A stretch of 64,000 nt of DNA from assembly GCF_001591645.1 (NCBI RefSeq), contig NZ_BCVH01000008.1, positions 1 to 64,000 on the forward strand, written 5' to 3'. This stretch comes from Robertmurraya korlensis NBRC 107688. Its GTDB lineage: Bacteria > Bacillota > Bacilli > Bacillales > Cytobacillaceae. Shown here piece by piece: positions 17,045 to 25,286 of this stretch (its first letter is position 1; every line of letters starts with the position of its first letter). Under the pieces are notes generated by a model. The model was not told the DNA's origin, did no database searches, and saw only the letters and a list, made by a program, of their open reading frames with translations. The translations under genes were made by a program, and so were the position numbers.

Positions 17045-18199
17045 CTAACTTTCGGAAGGATTTTGCTCCCAGACTGTAAGGATATTATTGGCTACATGAT
17101 TCCAAGTGAAATTTTCTTCAACCAGTTTGCGTCCGCGAAGCCCCATTTCTCTTGCAGCTTCTAAATTTGTTAACATTTTATTTAGGTGGTTTGCGTAGTC
17201 GATTGGATCTTCTGGGTCTTGGACAAGGTGACCATTATCGTTCTGTACGATTTCAGGATTACCACCTCTAGCGGTAGTGATAAACGGCAACCCTGCCGCC
17301 ATGGCTTCATAATGAACTCTAGCTAGTGGTTCTTCCCAGATGGATGTGCAAACAAAAACATCTGCGGCACAAAACCAATTGTGAACCTCATCTGCTTGAA
17401 CATATCCAGTTGTGATCACAGGAATAGGGGATCTTTCTGCCAGTGCACGCGTGTAGGCGATGTAATCACTAATCGAATCGTCGCTATACCACGCTGCACC
17501 TACGATAACAAGTACAGCATCCTTCGATTGAATATGTGACATGGCCTTCACAAGAACATGTGGACCTTTGTTTCTTGAAAGACGACCGACAAATAAAATA
17601 ATCTTTTTGTTCCCTAAGTCATATTTGGACCGAATGGCTTTTCTAGCCTGTAGAGCAGATTCTGATTTTGTCCAAGGAGCAAACTTGGATAAATCCACTC
17701 CGGAATAGATGGGGAAGATTTTGGGTTCCGCTTCTGGGAAATAAGATACGATGGTTTGACCAATATATTTACTGATGGTTATAATTTTTTCTATTTTTTC
17801 CACGGCCGCTGCCCCTTCAGCTCGACTAATCTTCTCTGGTTTAAACATATCATTGTGCATGCTTAGTATAATGCGAGAGTTAGGAGCCACTTCGCTTACG
17901 GGAAGTACCAGCTTAGGACGATTAAAAATGTGAATGATGTCGTATTGCTCTTCTGTTTCTGACAAATATTTTACAATTCCTTGTTTATAAACATCTAGTA
18001 AGCGCTGAGAGTCAATACGGATGTAACGGATACCATTAACCACCTCTTCATTTGGTAGATCTGGATCTGTTCTACTGATGATGGTAATTTGATGTTGCTC
18101 GCTTAATAAATGGGATACACCGCATATATACGTTTGGATAGCGCCACCTCGAATATTAGGGACAGGTAGCATTTCTGTACAAATCAGCAACACATTCAT
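17045..18199 (-). CDS. CotSA-like glycosyltransferase (GT4)
   Basis: A 384-residue GT-B-fold glycosyltransferase of family 4. It has an N-terminal acceptor domain and a C-terminal nucleotide-sugar domain with IILFVGRLSRNKGPHVLVKA (about residues 190-215) and the E-x7-E motif region EEPLARVHYEAMAAGLPFI. It resembles CotSA, a spore coat protein of B. subtilis encoded next to CotS. Here too a CotS-like gene lies directly upstream and an epimerase 22 bp downstream. Role in spore surface glycosylation is inferred from this context. Confidence 0.83.
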   Translation of the reverse strand: MNVLLICTEMLPVPNIRGGAIQTYICGVSHLLSEQHQITIISRTDPDLPNEEVVNGIRYIRIDSQRLLDVYKQGIVKYLSETEEQYDIIHIFNRPKLVLPVSEVAPNSRIILSMHNDMFKPEKISRAEGAAAVEKIEKIITISKYIGQTIVSYFPEAEPKIFPIYSGVDLSKFAPWTKSESALQARKAIRSKYDLGNKKIILFVGRLSRNKGPHVLVKAMSHIQSKDAVLVIVGAAWYSDDSISDYIAYTRALAERSPIPVITTGYVQADEVHNWFCAADVFVCTSIWEEPLARVHYEAMAAGLPFITTARGGNPEIVQNDNGHLVQDPEDPIDYANHLNKMLTNLEAAREMGLRGRKLVEENFTWNHVANNILTVWEQNPSES

Positions 18200-18243
18200 G
18201 TGCGTACTCCCTTCTTGCTATTTATCGTAGACAAAAACTTATT

Positions 18244-19848
18244 CTATTTTGTCTTACGTTCGTATTCCAGCTTTTTTCTCTGAACCTTTGCTACAATGCT
18301 TTCAAATTCAGCGTTTGATTTCTTTTTGCGAACTGGTTTAGAAGAAGCTGGATATTCGGTTTTTTTCTTAGATTTAGACGTTTTTCCTTCATTCATCTTC
18401 TTAAGCAGTTTGGGGAAATCTTCCTCAATGATTGATCTTAAAAGAAGGTCGAGGTCAACCAAATAATCTCTGCTGTCACTAGTTATAGAAGTGTGGGATG
18501 ATTTTATTTTTCTCTTTTTGATTTTCGTTTGAATACTTTCACGTTTTAAATCGGACTTCTTTGTTTTAGAATTTTTTGATGTAGACTCCCCGAATAGAGG
18601 CTGAACCTTTTGTTGAGTTTGAGAAGAATCGGACTTTTTGAATTCATTATTATTTTTGATTAGTAATTCTGTATTGCCTAATACGACAGCACTTGGAGGT
18701 ACTTCATAAATAACTTCTTCCTCTGAATAGTCTCCAGGAGGATACTTCTCTTTGTCCTTGGCTAATTCAGTTAGCACCTCCCATTTATTGGCCTCTGTTT
18801 GAGTAATTCTGTCTAAGATGGCATCAAGCTCAGTGTTCATAAAATTCACAGGTTCGAAAACTACTTCTTTTACATGCTTATAAAACTCATTGGGGAATGC
18901 CATATCAATCCATAGTAATTCAAAGGTTTCTTGGTCGATTGGATTTGCCTGATGGTAGGCATCTATCACCCCGCGTATCCATTCAAGATCCCAGGTTCCC
19001 ATATCATCCATCGTACTTGTAATGATTTTCCGTAAGTCACGGATTGGTAAATCATAAGAAACTCCGTCCAAGTCGATGACCCATATTCCGTTAGGTCCTT
19101 GTTGTCCATTAGACCAGCCATAGTCTTGGTGAGCTAATCCCCAATGTGCTTCCCCTTTTGCAATCATTTTTCGATAAGAGGACTGCTTGAACTTTTCGTA
19201 CATTTCAAAGGCTTGCTTTTCAAATTTGTCTACTATAGAAAGTAAATGTGGACTGGCGACCGTTTCAGGGTAAGCGTGGGCAATATCTCGGAACCAACCG
19301 ATTTTTTGAATCATTTTCTCGTAATATTGATTCCACCGATATAGTCGAGAAGACTTTGCTGAGCCGGTTGGTGGAATATATCCTTTCGTATGACGATGGA
19401 ATTCTCCTAGACCATAGCAAAGGGCAGAGGCGGCCTCTAAATCAATTTTCATTAGTTGTTCAAGAGTAGTGATCCAATCGGTAACAATCCACAGTTTTCC
19501 TCCCGCCTGTACATAGAGGTGGTTATCCTTTGTGGGAATAAGGGAAGGAACTCGAGCTCCTTGCTGAACAACATACAGTTGTGCACCTACACTAAATAAA
19601 CTTCTTGTAGGCTGACGGTGAAGTACCTTGATACTGCGTGGTCCGTGGTTGGTCTCTATTTTCCAAATAGCTCCCCCTTTATCGGGCTTCGAGGTGATAA
19701 GAGTCATTTCGGAAACAGTCATATCATAGTTCGATAGGACTTCATAGGCTAAGGTCTCTAGCTCTGGTGGGACATATTGTTCTAAGTCTGCCTCGCTAGT
19801 GGCTGAATCAACTAAATGATCCCACGGTTCAATCGTATATTCATGCAC
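18244..19848 (-). CDS. CotS-family spore coat protein with basic C-terminal tail
   Basis: A protein of about 534 residues with a CotS-type, aminoglycoside-kinase-like fold in its first 330 residues. The Brenner-like segment AHQDYGWSNGQQG and the metal-site segment VIDLDGVSYD are visible, so a kinase-like pocket is present, but activity in this family is unproven. Residues from about 390 form a Lys/Ser/Thr-rich, probably disordered tail not expected in typical CotS (about 350 residues). The GTG start at 19848 has GGAGG 8 nt upstream; the longer frame to 19938 lacks a site. It is first in the cluster with a CotSA-like glycosyltransferase and an epimerase. Confidence 0.8.
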   Translation of the reverse strand: MHEYTIEPWDHLVDSATSEADLEQYVPPELETLAYEVLSNYDMTVSEMTLITSKPDKGGAIWKIETNHGPRSIKVLHRQPTRSLFSVGAQLYVVQQGARVPSLIPTKDNHLYVQAGGKLWIVTDWITTLEQLMKIDLEAASALCYGLGEFHRHTKGYIPPTGSAKSSRLYRWNQYYEKMIQKIGWFRDIAHAYPETVASPHLLSIVDKFEKQAFEMYEKFKQSSYRKMIAKGEAHWGLAHQDYGWSNGQQGPNGIWVIDLDGVSYDLPIRDLRKIITSTMDDMGTWDLEWIRGVIDAYHQANPIDQETFELLWIDMAFPNEFYKHVKEVVFEPVNFMNTELDAILDRITQTEANKWEVLTELAKDKEKYPPGDYSEEEVIYEVPPSAVVLGNTELLIKNNNEFKKSDSSQTQQKVQPLFGESTSKNSKTKKSDLKRESIQTKIKKRKIKSSHTSITSDSRDYLVDLDLLLRSIIEEDFPKLLKKMNEGKTSKSKKKTEYPASSKPVRKKKSNAEFESIVAKVQRKKLEYERKTK

Positions 19849-20050
19849 ATTTTTTTCCTCCAATCTCAAGACAAAAAAACTAGCTTGCTTATTCATATGT
19901 GGGGGAGAAGGAGATGGAATGGGGCATTCGTGGAGCAAGTGTTTAGGTAATAGAAAATTTTGTCAGAGTTGTGTTAGAACAATGAATGGGTCATAAAACG
20001 AAGGGGAACCTATATCATATAATTTATAACCAACTAAGGAGCCTTATAGA

Positions 20051-20497
20051 ATGAAGGTTTTGTCCATGATTCAGCCCTGGGCAAGTTTATTTGTCCTTGG
20101 AGAGACTCAATATGAAACAAGGACCTGGAAAACAAAGTACCGAGGACCATTAGCCATTCATACTAGTAAGAAAGTAGACAGAGCTTCCTGCAGTCATCCG
20201 AAGGTTCAAGAGCTATTAGTGAAGCACGCTTATACAGCTAGCAACCTCCCAACGGGAGTCATTATCGGTGTATGTATGCTGAAAAATTGTATCAAAGTCG
20301 TTGAAAACCATAACACATGGGCAGTCTTGGAGAATGGCCGATTAGTCGAGGGAAATGATTTATTTTTAGGGGATTATCGAGTAGGTGGGTATGTGTGGGA
20401 AGTTGAGAATATGAAATTGCTAGATGAGTTCATACCAGCCAAAGGGCAACTTGGTCTATGGGAATATACTATAGACCTTCAAAAATCATCAAAATAA
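20051..20497 (+). CDS. ASCH domain protein
   Basis: A 148-residue cytoplasmic protein with an ASCH domain over most of its length: IQPWASLFVLGETQYETRTW at residues 6-25, the YRGPLAIHTSK strand and the PTGVIIGVCMLKNC segment. ASCH folds resemble PUA domains and bind RNA or act on modified nucleosides; the exact role is unknown. ATG start after AAGGAGCC. It is divergent from the CotS-like gene and stands alone. Confidence 0.85.
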   Translation: MKVLSMIQPWASLFVLGETQYETRTWKTKYRGPLAIHTSKKVDRASCSHPKVQELLVKHAYTASNLPTGVIIGVCMLKNCIKVVENHNTWAVLENGRLVEGNDLFLGDYRVGGYVWEVENMKLLDEFIPAKGQLGLWEYTIDLQKSSK

Positions 20498-20634
20498 GTT
20501 ATAATTAAGACAGGTTATGACAAGAATCAACATTTTTCACTATTTTGGCAGGAGATTCTGTCTTTTAAAGAGAATGTAAAATGAATCGTATGTAGAATCG
20601 AAAAAAGATCGAATAATAGTATGGGGGATATAAG

Positions 20635-21585
20635 GTGCCTTATAAATTAAATCAAAATTTCAGGTTATTTTCATTGAATTCAAATCGCAAGCTTGTGGAA
20701 GAAATGGCGGAGCTTTTAGGTTGTAAGATGGGAAATTGTTCGGTTACTCAGTTTAGTGATGGAGAGATTCAAATTCATATTGAAGAGAGTGTACGTGGAA
20801 GTGAAGTATTTGTTGTTCAGTCCACTTCGTACCCTGTGAATGATAATATATTGGAGCTCCTCATTATGATTGATGCGTTAAAAAGAGCTTCAGCACGTGT
20901 CATTAATGTAGTTATACCTTACTACGCTTATGGTCGACAGGACCGGAAGGCACGTTCTCGTGAGCCTATTACTGCTAAGCTAGTAGCTAATCTATTAGAA
21001 TCGGCTGGAGCCAATCGAGTCCTTACAATGGATCTTCATACACCTCAGCTTCAAGGGTTCTTTGATATCCCTGTCGAGCATTTAATTGGTGTGCCCGTTC
21101 TGGCACAGTATTTTATGGAAAAAGGGTTAGAAGATATGGTAATTGTGGCTCCACATAACGGAAGTATCGGAAGAACCAGAAAATTAGCGAATACTTTAAA
21201 TGCCCCTATTGCTCTTATCGATAAAAGAAAACCAGAAGAAGGCGGGCATGAAACGTACGATGTGATTGGAAATGTAGAAGGGAAACATGCGATCATTATC
21301 GATGACCTAATTGATACAGCGACAACCATCACATTTGCAGCTAAAGCATTAGCTGAACACGGTGCAAAATCCATCTATGCAGGGTGTACACACGCTGTAT
21401 TTACGGGGAACTCAATTGAAAAAATTGCACAGTCACCCATAAAAGAACTCGTTGTGACAAATACAATCGAGCAGCCTGAAGAAAAGCATCTTGATAAAAT
21501 TACTTGCTTATCTGTCGCCCCATTGCTGGTAGAAGCAATTGACCGTATTCATAGTGAAAAAGCGGTAAGCCCATTATTTGAATAG
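20635..21585 (+). CDS. Divergent ribose-phosphate pyrophosphokinase (Prs paralogue)
   Basis: Class I PRPP synthetase homologue, 316 residues, the usual length. It keeps the flexible-loop sequence [17 protein letters not shown] and the [12 protein letters not shown] segment. Two active-site signatures differ: the usual PDHGG stretch reads PHNGS (173-177), and the PRPP loop DDxIDTAGT reads DDLIDTATT (223-231), with Thr230 in place of the loop glycine. GTG start after GGGGGATATAAG. The housekeeping prs gene of Bacillus normally lies next to glmU, which is absent here, so this is likely a second copy. It may have altered kinetics, altered allostery, or a regulatory role. Confidence 0.85.
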   Translation: MPYKLNQNFRLFSLNSNRKLVEEMAELLGCKMGNCSVTQFSDGEIQIHIEESVRGSEVFVVQSTSYPVNDNILELLIMIDALKRASARVINVVIPYYAYGRQDRKARSREPITAKLVANLLESAGANRVLTMDLHTPQLQGFFDIPVEHLIGVPVLAQYFMEKGLEDMVIVAPHNGSIGRTRKLANTLNAPIALIDKRKPEEGGHETYDVIGNVEGKHAIIIDDLIDTATTITFAAKALAEHGAKSIYAGCTHAVFTGNSIEKIAQSPIKELVVTNTIEQPEEKHLDKITCLSVAPLLVEAIDRIHSEKAVSPLFE

Positions 21586-21592
21586 GTTAGAT

Positions 21593-21621
21593 ACTCTATC
21601 CGACATAGGATAGAGTTTTTT
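21593..21621 (+). terminator. Terminator after prs-like gene
   Basis: ACTCTATCC pairs with GGATAGAGT over 6 nt, followed by T6. Confidence 0.85.
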
Positions 21622-21632
21622 CGTGTGTGAGT

Positions 21633-22079
21633 TTACATAAAAAACTGATACTCATGAATAATTTTGACTATAGCTACACAAAGTCCTAGCGAACTCGCCT
21701 TCATTTTGGCAGGGTGGTACCGCTTGCTAGCATAAAGGTAAATCATGACCATAGCAAAGCCCATCGGAAACCACAAGGTAAAATCTCCCCCATCCTCAGT
21801 TGAAGTGGAAAAGAGGGGACCAATATACGTACTAACTAGAAAATAGATAAATATAGTAAAACTTCGATCTTCAAGTTCTTTACTCCATCTATATAAAAAG
21901 AAAAGTATTCCTATAAATAAAATAGGTAATAGGAAATTATTTAGTAGCAAAAGAATCAGTCCTTCCACCGGGTCATAAAGTAATTGTAACACCTCATATG
22001 GTAAAATTGGGGAAATGTAGTGTTTGATTTGTGACGGAAAACGGGGGTTGAATAAATGACTATGGATTTTTCTTTTCAT
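21633..22079 (-). CDS. Hypothetical membrane protein
   Basis: A 148-residue protein with about four hydrophobic segments (about 40-62, 75-92, 100-118, 125-145). No family was recognised. Its 5' end overlaps the divergent gene at 22056 by 24 bp. The AAGGTG site 11 nt upstream of the ATG is weak, so the true start may be internal. Hydrophobic helices and the lack of any opposing gene over most of its length favour a real gene. Confidence 0.55.
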   Translation of the reverse strand: MKRKIHSHLFNPRFPSQIKHYISPILPYEVLQLLYDPVEGLILLLLNNFLLPILFIGILFFLYRWSKELEDRSFTIFIYFLVSTYIGPLFSTSTEDGGDFTLWFPMGFAMVMIYLYASKRYHPAKMKASSLGLCVAIVKIIHEYQFFM

Positions 22080-22439
22080 ATAATTAATTTCACCTTAGGG
22101 CTTCTAGCTTGGATGAGCATAGGGTTAATTGCCTTTCGCATTTCTCAAAAAAAGGCAGTCAAGCTGAAGGTATGGAAGATTATATTCGTTTTATATATAG
22201 GTATTTTTTCATTTACAATCAATTGGCCGATGTTTGATGCGGTGGTAAGGATTCCTGTATTACCACTTGGAGTTTGGTTATTGTATTTTGTTTTAAAGCA
22301 GAAAGAAGGAAGATGGGAGAAATACCGATCCTTTGCTTGGTTAGGTTTTTGGGCAAATGGTATGTTCCTTGCAACAACGTTACTAGCTGTACCATTGCAG
22401 CACGTGATGATTTTGAATCAAGTGGATTTAGAAAGGTGA
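22056..22439 (+). CDS. Small membrane protein of unknown function
   Basis: A 127-residue protein with four predicted helices (about 8-28, 42-60, 64-82, 96-118). Family not recognised. ATG preceded by GGGGG 8 nt upstream. It ends 4 bp before the YgjP-type metallopeptidase gene and is probably cotranscribed with it. Confidence 0.65.
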   Translation: MTMDFSFHIINFTLGLLAWMSIGLIAFRISQKKAVKLKVWKIIFVLYIGIFSFTINWPMFDAVVRIPVLPLGVWLLYFVLKQKEGRWEKYRSFAWLGFWANGMFLATTLLAVPLQHVMILNQVDLER

Positions 22440-22443
22440 TGTA

Positions 22444-23151
22444 ATGATACACAGCTATTTAGGTGAAACGATCAGTTACAATATAAACTACAAGAAACGC
22501 AAGTCTATTGGAATTTCTATCGATTTTTATGGGAATATCGAAGTCCAGGCTCCCAAAGGTACACCGAATCAATATATCCTTATATTTTTAGAAGAGAAAT
22601 GGGACTGGATTCAGGAGAAGTCAAAGGAAATGAAGGAAAGAGCACTTGGACCGCAGGAAAAGGTGTATGACCATGGGGAAAGCTTTCTTTATTTAGGTAG
22701 CACGTACCCCATACAAATTATTCATGACCAAACTCTTACCCAGAATCAAGTAAAGTTTGAAGAGAATAAACTACATATCTATGTAAAGGAGGTAGAGGAA
22801 GAAAAAATCAGACAGGCACTTAAGCGTTTCTACTATCAGCAATGTAAGATGTTAGTAGAGAAGAGCATCAAGTCTTATCAAAGTCACTTTAAAATAAGAC
22901 CCAAGGGGATCCGTATTAATGATAGCAATCGTACGTGGGGAACCTGTGATTCTAATCAGCAGTTAACTTTTAATTGGAAGTTAGCGATGGCACCGCAAAA
23001 AGTCATTGATTATGTAGTTGTACATGAAATGTGCCATTTGATGCATTTGAATCATGACCGATCCTTTTGGCGTCTGGTAGGAAAAATCATGCCTGATTAT
23101 AAAGAACAGGAAAATTGGTTAGCTTTTTCTAGTTGGAAAATGACTGTATAA
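22444..23151 (+). CDS. YgjP/M48-type metal-dependent hydrolase
   Basis: A 235-residue cytoplasmic protein of the DUF45/YgjP group. The zinc-binding HExxH motif is seen as VVHEMCHLMHLNHDRSFW near residues 193-210, and the conserved segment RTWGTCDSNQQLTFNWKL lies upstream, at about 160-177. Family members are predicted zinc metallopeptidases, often tied to restriction or stress genes, but natural substrates are unknown. ATG start after AAAGGTGATG. It is the second gene after a small membrane protein. Confidence 0.83.
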   Translation: MIHSYLGETISYNINYKKRKSIGISIDFYGNIEVQAPKGTPNQYILIFLEEKWDWIQEKSKEMKERALGPQEKVYDHGESFLYLGSTYPIQIIHDQTLTQNQVKFEENKLHIYVKEVEEEKIRQALKRFYYQQCKMLVEKSIKSYQSHFKIRPKGIRINDSNRTWGTCDSNQQLTFNWKLAMAPQKVIDYVVVHEMCHLMHLNHDRSFWRLVGKIMPDYKEQENWLAFSSWKMTV

Positions 23152-23269
23152 TCATTGGAGAGTCTTCGTGTTGAAGGCTCTTTTTAGTTTTAAATGGGTA
23201 ATTTTTCAATCAGAGTGCATATATCTACCGAAACATTTTGAGAGTATAATAGTAGTAAGTAATTATTCC

Positions 23270-23356
23270 AATTACGAAAAGGCAAATCTACTGAAAGGTA
23301 GAGACGCAAAACCGTGGATCTAAGGTGAAAGCTAAGATTGCCAGGTTATCGAATAC
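23270..23356 (+). promoter_or_regulatory. Cyclic di-GMP-I (GEMM-I) riboswitch
   Basis: The leader shows the GEMM-I pattern: GGCAAA, a P2 stem TCTAC/GTAGA capped by a GAAA-type loop, the invariant GACGCAAAACC, a P3 hairpin, then CCAGGTTATCGAAT, which closes P1 against ATTACGA. The next gene encodes a GGDEF diguanylate cyclase, the commonest context for this class, giving feedback by its product. Confidence 0.88.
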
Positions 23357-23369
23357 AGCCAAAGATGGC

Positions 23370-23400
23370 TTTCACGAAGTATTTTGAATACTACGTGAAA
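23370..23400 (+). promoter_or_regulatory. Hairpin next to the cyclase ribosome binding site
   Basis: TTTCACGAAGTATT pairs with AATACTACGTGAAA (one A-A mismatch) over TTG. It ends 2 nt before TTGGAGGAAG and lacks a T tract, so it is more likely a translation-level or mRNA-stability element than a terminator. Confidence 0.5.
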
Positions 23401-23414
23401 TTGGAGGAAGTCAT

Positions 23415-24508
23415 ATGAATAGAGAAGAAATGTTTGATAAAAGGTTACTTATTCGTGACATATTAAATACCCTATGGGTTATTATTGGACTGTATTTGAT
23501 AGGGACAGGAACTGAGCTGTTTCTTACCTCTTATGATCGGGGATTATTTTTTCTAGAAGTGATCTTTTTTCCATTGATTAAGTTCTTAGCAGTAATGCTA
23601 GCTACTGAGATTTATATGAAAAAAAACAGAAAGTATATGGAGTATATTGTGATGATAGCAATTACTCTTATCGTTGCGATCATTGTTATCAGTTTATATA
23701 TGAAAATAACTTTAATGATTTTATTGGTTTTTCCTGTCATCGTGTCCTTGTTTTTTTATAATAAAAAATTGGTACAATTTTCTATATACATCTCTATTTT
23801 AACTTTATCATTTATTTATCTCTTTTATTGGCCCGTTCGTACTCAAATAGATACCTCAGATCTGATTATTATTATTGTGATTATAGTAGGAGTATCCTTA
23901 CTTATCTATAAGTTAATGAAGCACAGCCTCCAAATAATGAATCATCTCTTACTAACGACAAAAGCGAAAAATGACCTTTTTTCAAGGAATATTCAAATGG
24001 AAAGGCTTACCCGAATTGATCCCGTGACAGAATTATATAATCACAGGTCGTTCCATGAACACTTGGTTCAATTGTAAGTTTGGCTTTACTAGAGGAGTTA
24101 AACGTATATGTAGCGGTTCTAGATATTGATAATTTTAAACAAATCAATGATACATTTGGTCACAGAGCAGGAGACAGTGTAATTATCGAAGTAGCCAGGC
24201 AAATTAAATTTTCCTCGGTTGGCGATGACTTTCCGTCTAGGTACGGAGGAGAAGAATTTGGAATTATTACGTTAGGGACGTCTGAAGAGGATATGATTGA
24301 AAAAGTGGAAAATATTCGAATAAGTATTGCAGACACTAGCTTCCGTGAACTAAAAGGACGTCATGTAACAATCAGTATTGGTGTACAAAAGCTGTTGCCT
24401 GGAATGAATAAGGAAGAACTCTTTAAAGGAGCAGATACAGCCCTTTATACAGCAAAGAGAACAGGGAAAAATAAAACAGTAATAAATAACATTCCAAACA
24501 TAAATTAG
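23415..24508 (+). pseudogene. Membrane diguanylate cyclase, split by a frameshift
   Basis: The first reading frame (23415-24077, 220 residues) encodes about six membrane helices and the start of a GGDEF domain (LTRIDPVTELYNHRSFHEH), then stops. The rest continues at once in another frame (24080-24508, 142 residues): VAVLDIDNFKQINDTFGH and an intact RYGGEEFGII active site. Joined, they give a normal cyclase of about 365 residues with no missing piece. One deleted base (or a -1 shift) near 24061-24076 explains the break. It is controlled by a c-di-GMP riboswitch. This may be a recent mutation, a phase switch or a sequencing error; a second start at TTG 24080 lacks a ribosome binding site. Confidence 0.8.
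24061..24080 (+). other. Frameshift junction in the diguanylate cyclase
   Basis: The reading frame changes from codons beginning at 24072 (TTG then TAA) to codons beginning at 24074 or 24080. The downstream frame is open across the junction (encoding SIVSLALLEEL). No classical slippery heptamer or homopolymer is seen here. Confidence 0.6.
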
Positions 24509-24517
24509 AATAAAGGC

Positions 24518-24556
24518 AAGGTGACAATGGGTGACAAACTGTTGTCACCTTTTTTC
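24518..24556 (+). terminator. Terminator after diguanylate cyclase
   Basis: AAGGTGACAA pairs perfectly with TTGTCACCTT over 14 nt, followed by a T tract. Confidence 0.85.
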
Positions 24557-24667
24557 AGAGAAAATGAAAGTGTATTGACATCCAATCGTCATTGTATTCG
24601 TAGTACATAGAATAATGACTGTGTTATCAATCATTCTAAAAGAGGTTTCCATATGGGGGAGAAGTAA

Positions 24668-25237
24668 ATGGACATAAAAGAAATAGGTAATATGAGAGTA
24701 AAGCAGCTTCTTGTAACCAATGTGCTTATAGTTTTAAGTTTGATTGTATTTTTTACTTTGGTTAGGTTTGTTTCCATATCATTCTCTCAAGTTTCGATGA
24801 TTGTAGCTTTCTTATTGGCACTACAAGGGATTGTGGGGCTTTTAAGAGGTGATACGACGAAGTCTTTGTTACCCATCTATGAGAAGGTTGCCGTCTATGA
24901 AAAGGAAAAAATGGGTAGGGAGTGGTATAAAGAAAGAAAAACAAATTTTATTGGGAGTGTCCTACTGAGTTGCTTGATGTTTTTGCAAGCATTCTGGAAC
25001 CGAAGTTTGCCAGAGCAAACCTTTCAAATGGAGAATTCCTTTTTAGCTATACTCATATTTTTAACCTTAGCCTTAGTTAATATTGGCTCTGTCATTCGAT
25101 TTCGAAAGATTGACCGTTCTTTAAGTAAAACTGATCTAAAAGGTTATACTCGAAAATCGAACGTAATAGGAATAGGAGTAGGTATTATTTTCGCTGTCAT
25201 TATGGGTGTAATCACCATGCACTTTATTCTTTTATAA
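24668..25237 (+). CDS. Hypothetical four-helix membrane protein
   Basis: A 189-residue protein with hydrophobic helices at about 15-35, 38-58, 97-110/124-143 and 167-188, and a charged cytoplasmic-type loop with KEKMGREWYKERKTNF around 75-92. No family was recognised. ATG preceded by GGGGGAGAAG. It is followed at 49 bp by a gene of similar orientation and may form a small operon with it. Confidence 0.7.
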   Translation: MDIKEIGNMRVKQLLVTNVLIVLSLIVFFTLVRFVSISFSQVSMIVAFLLALQGIVGLLRGDTTKSLLPIYEKVAVYEKEKMGREWYKERKTNFIGSVLLSCLMFLQAFWNRSLPEQTFQMENSFLAILIFLTLALVNIGSVIRFRKIDRSLSKTDLKGYTRKSNVIGIGVGIIFAVIMGVITMHFILL

Positions 25238-25286
25238 GCAGGCAAACAAGTAGGGCTTATTGTCATAATAGTAAGAGGTGAAACGA

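Noticed and set aside
20508-20566. Possible attenuator before the prs-like gene (AAGACAG with CTGTCTT)
   Set aside because: The arms are 7 bp with a loop of over 40 nt and no defined terminator, so this is too weak to call.
24061-24080. Programmed ribosomal frameshift in the diguanylate cyclase
   Set aside because: No slippery heptamer, pausing hairpin or internal Shine-Dalgarno was seen; a mutation or sequencing error is simpler.
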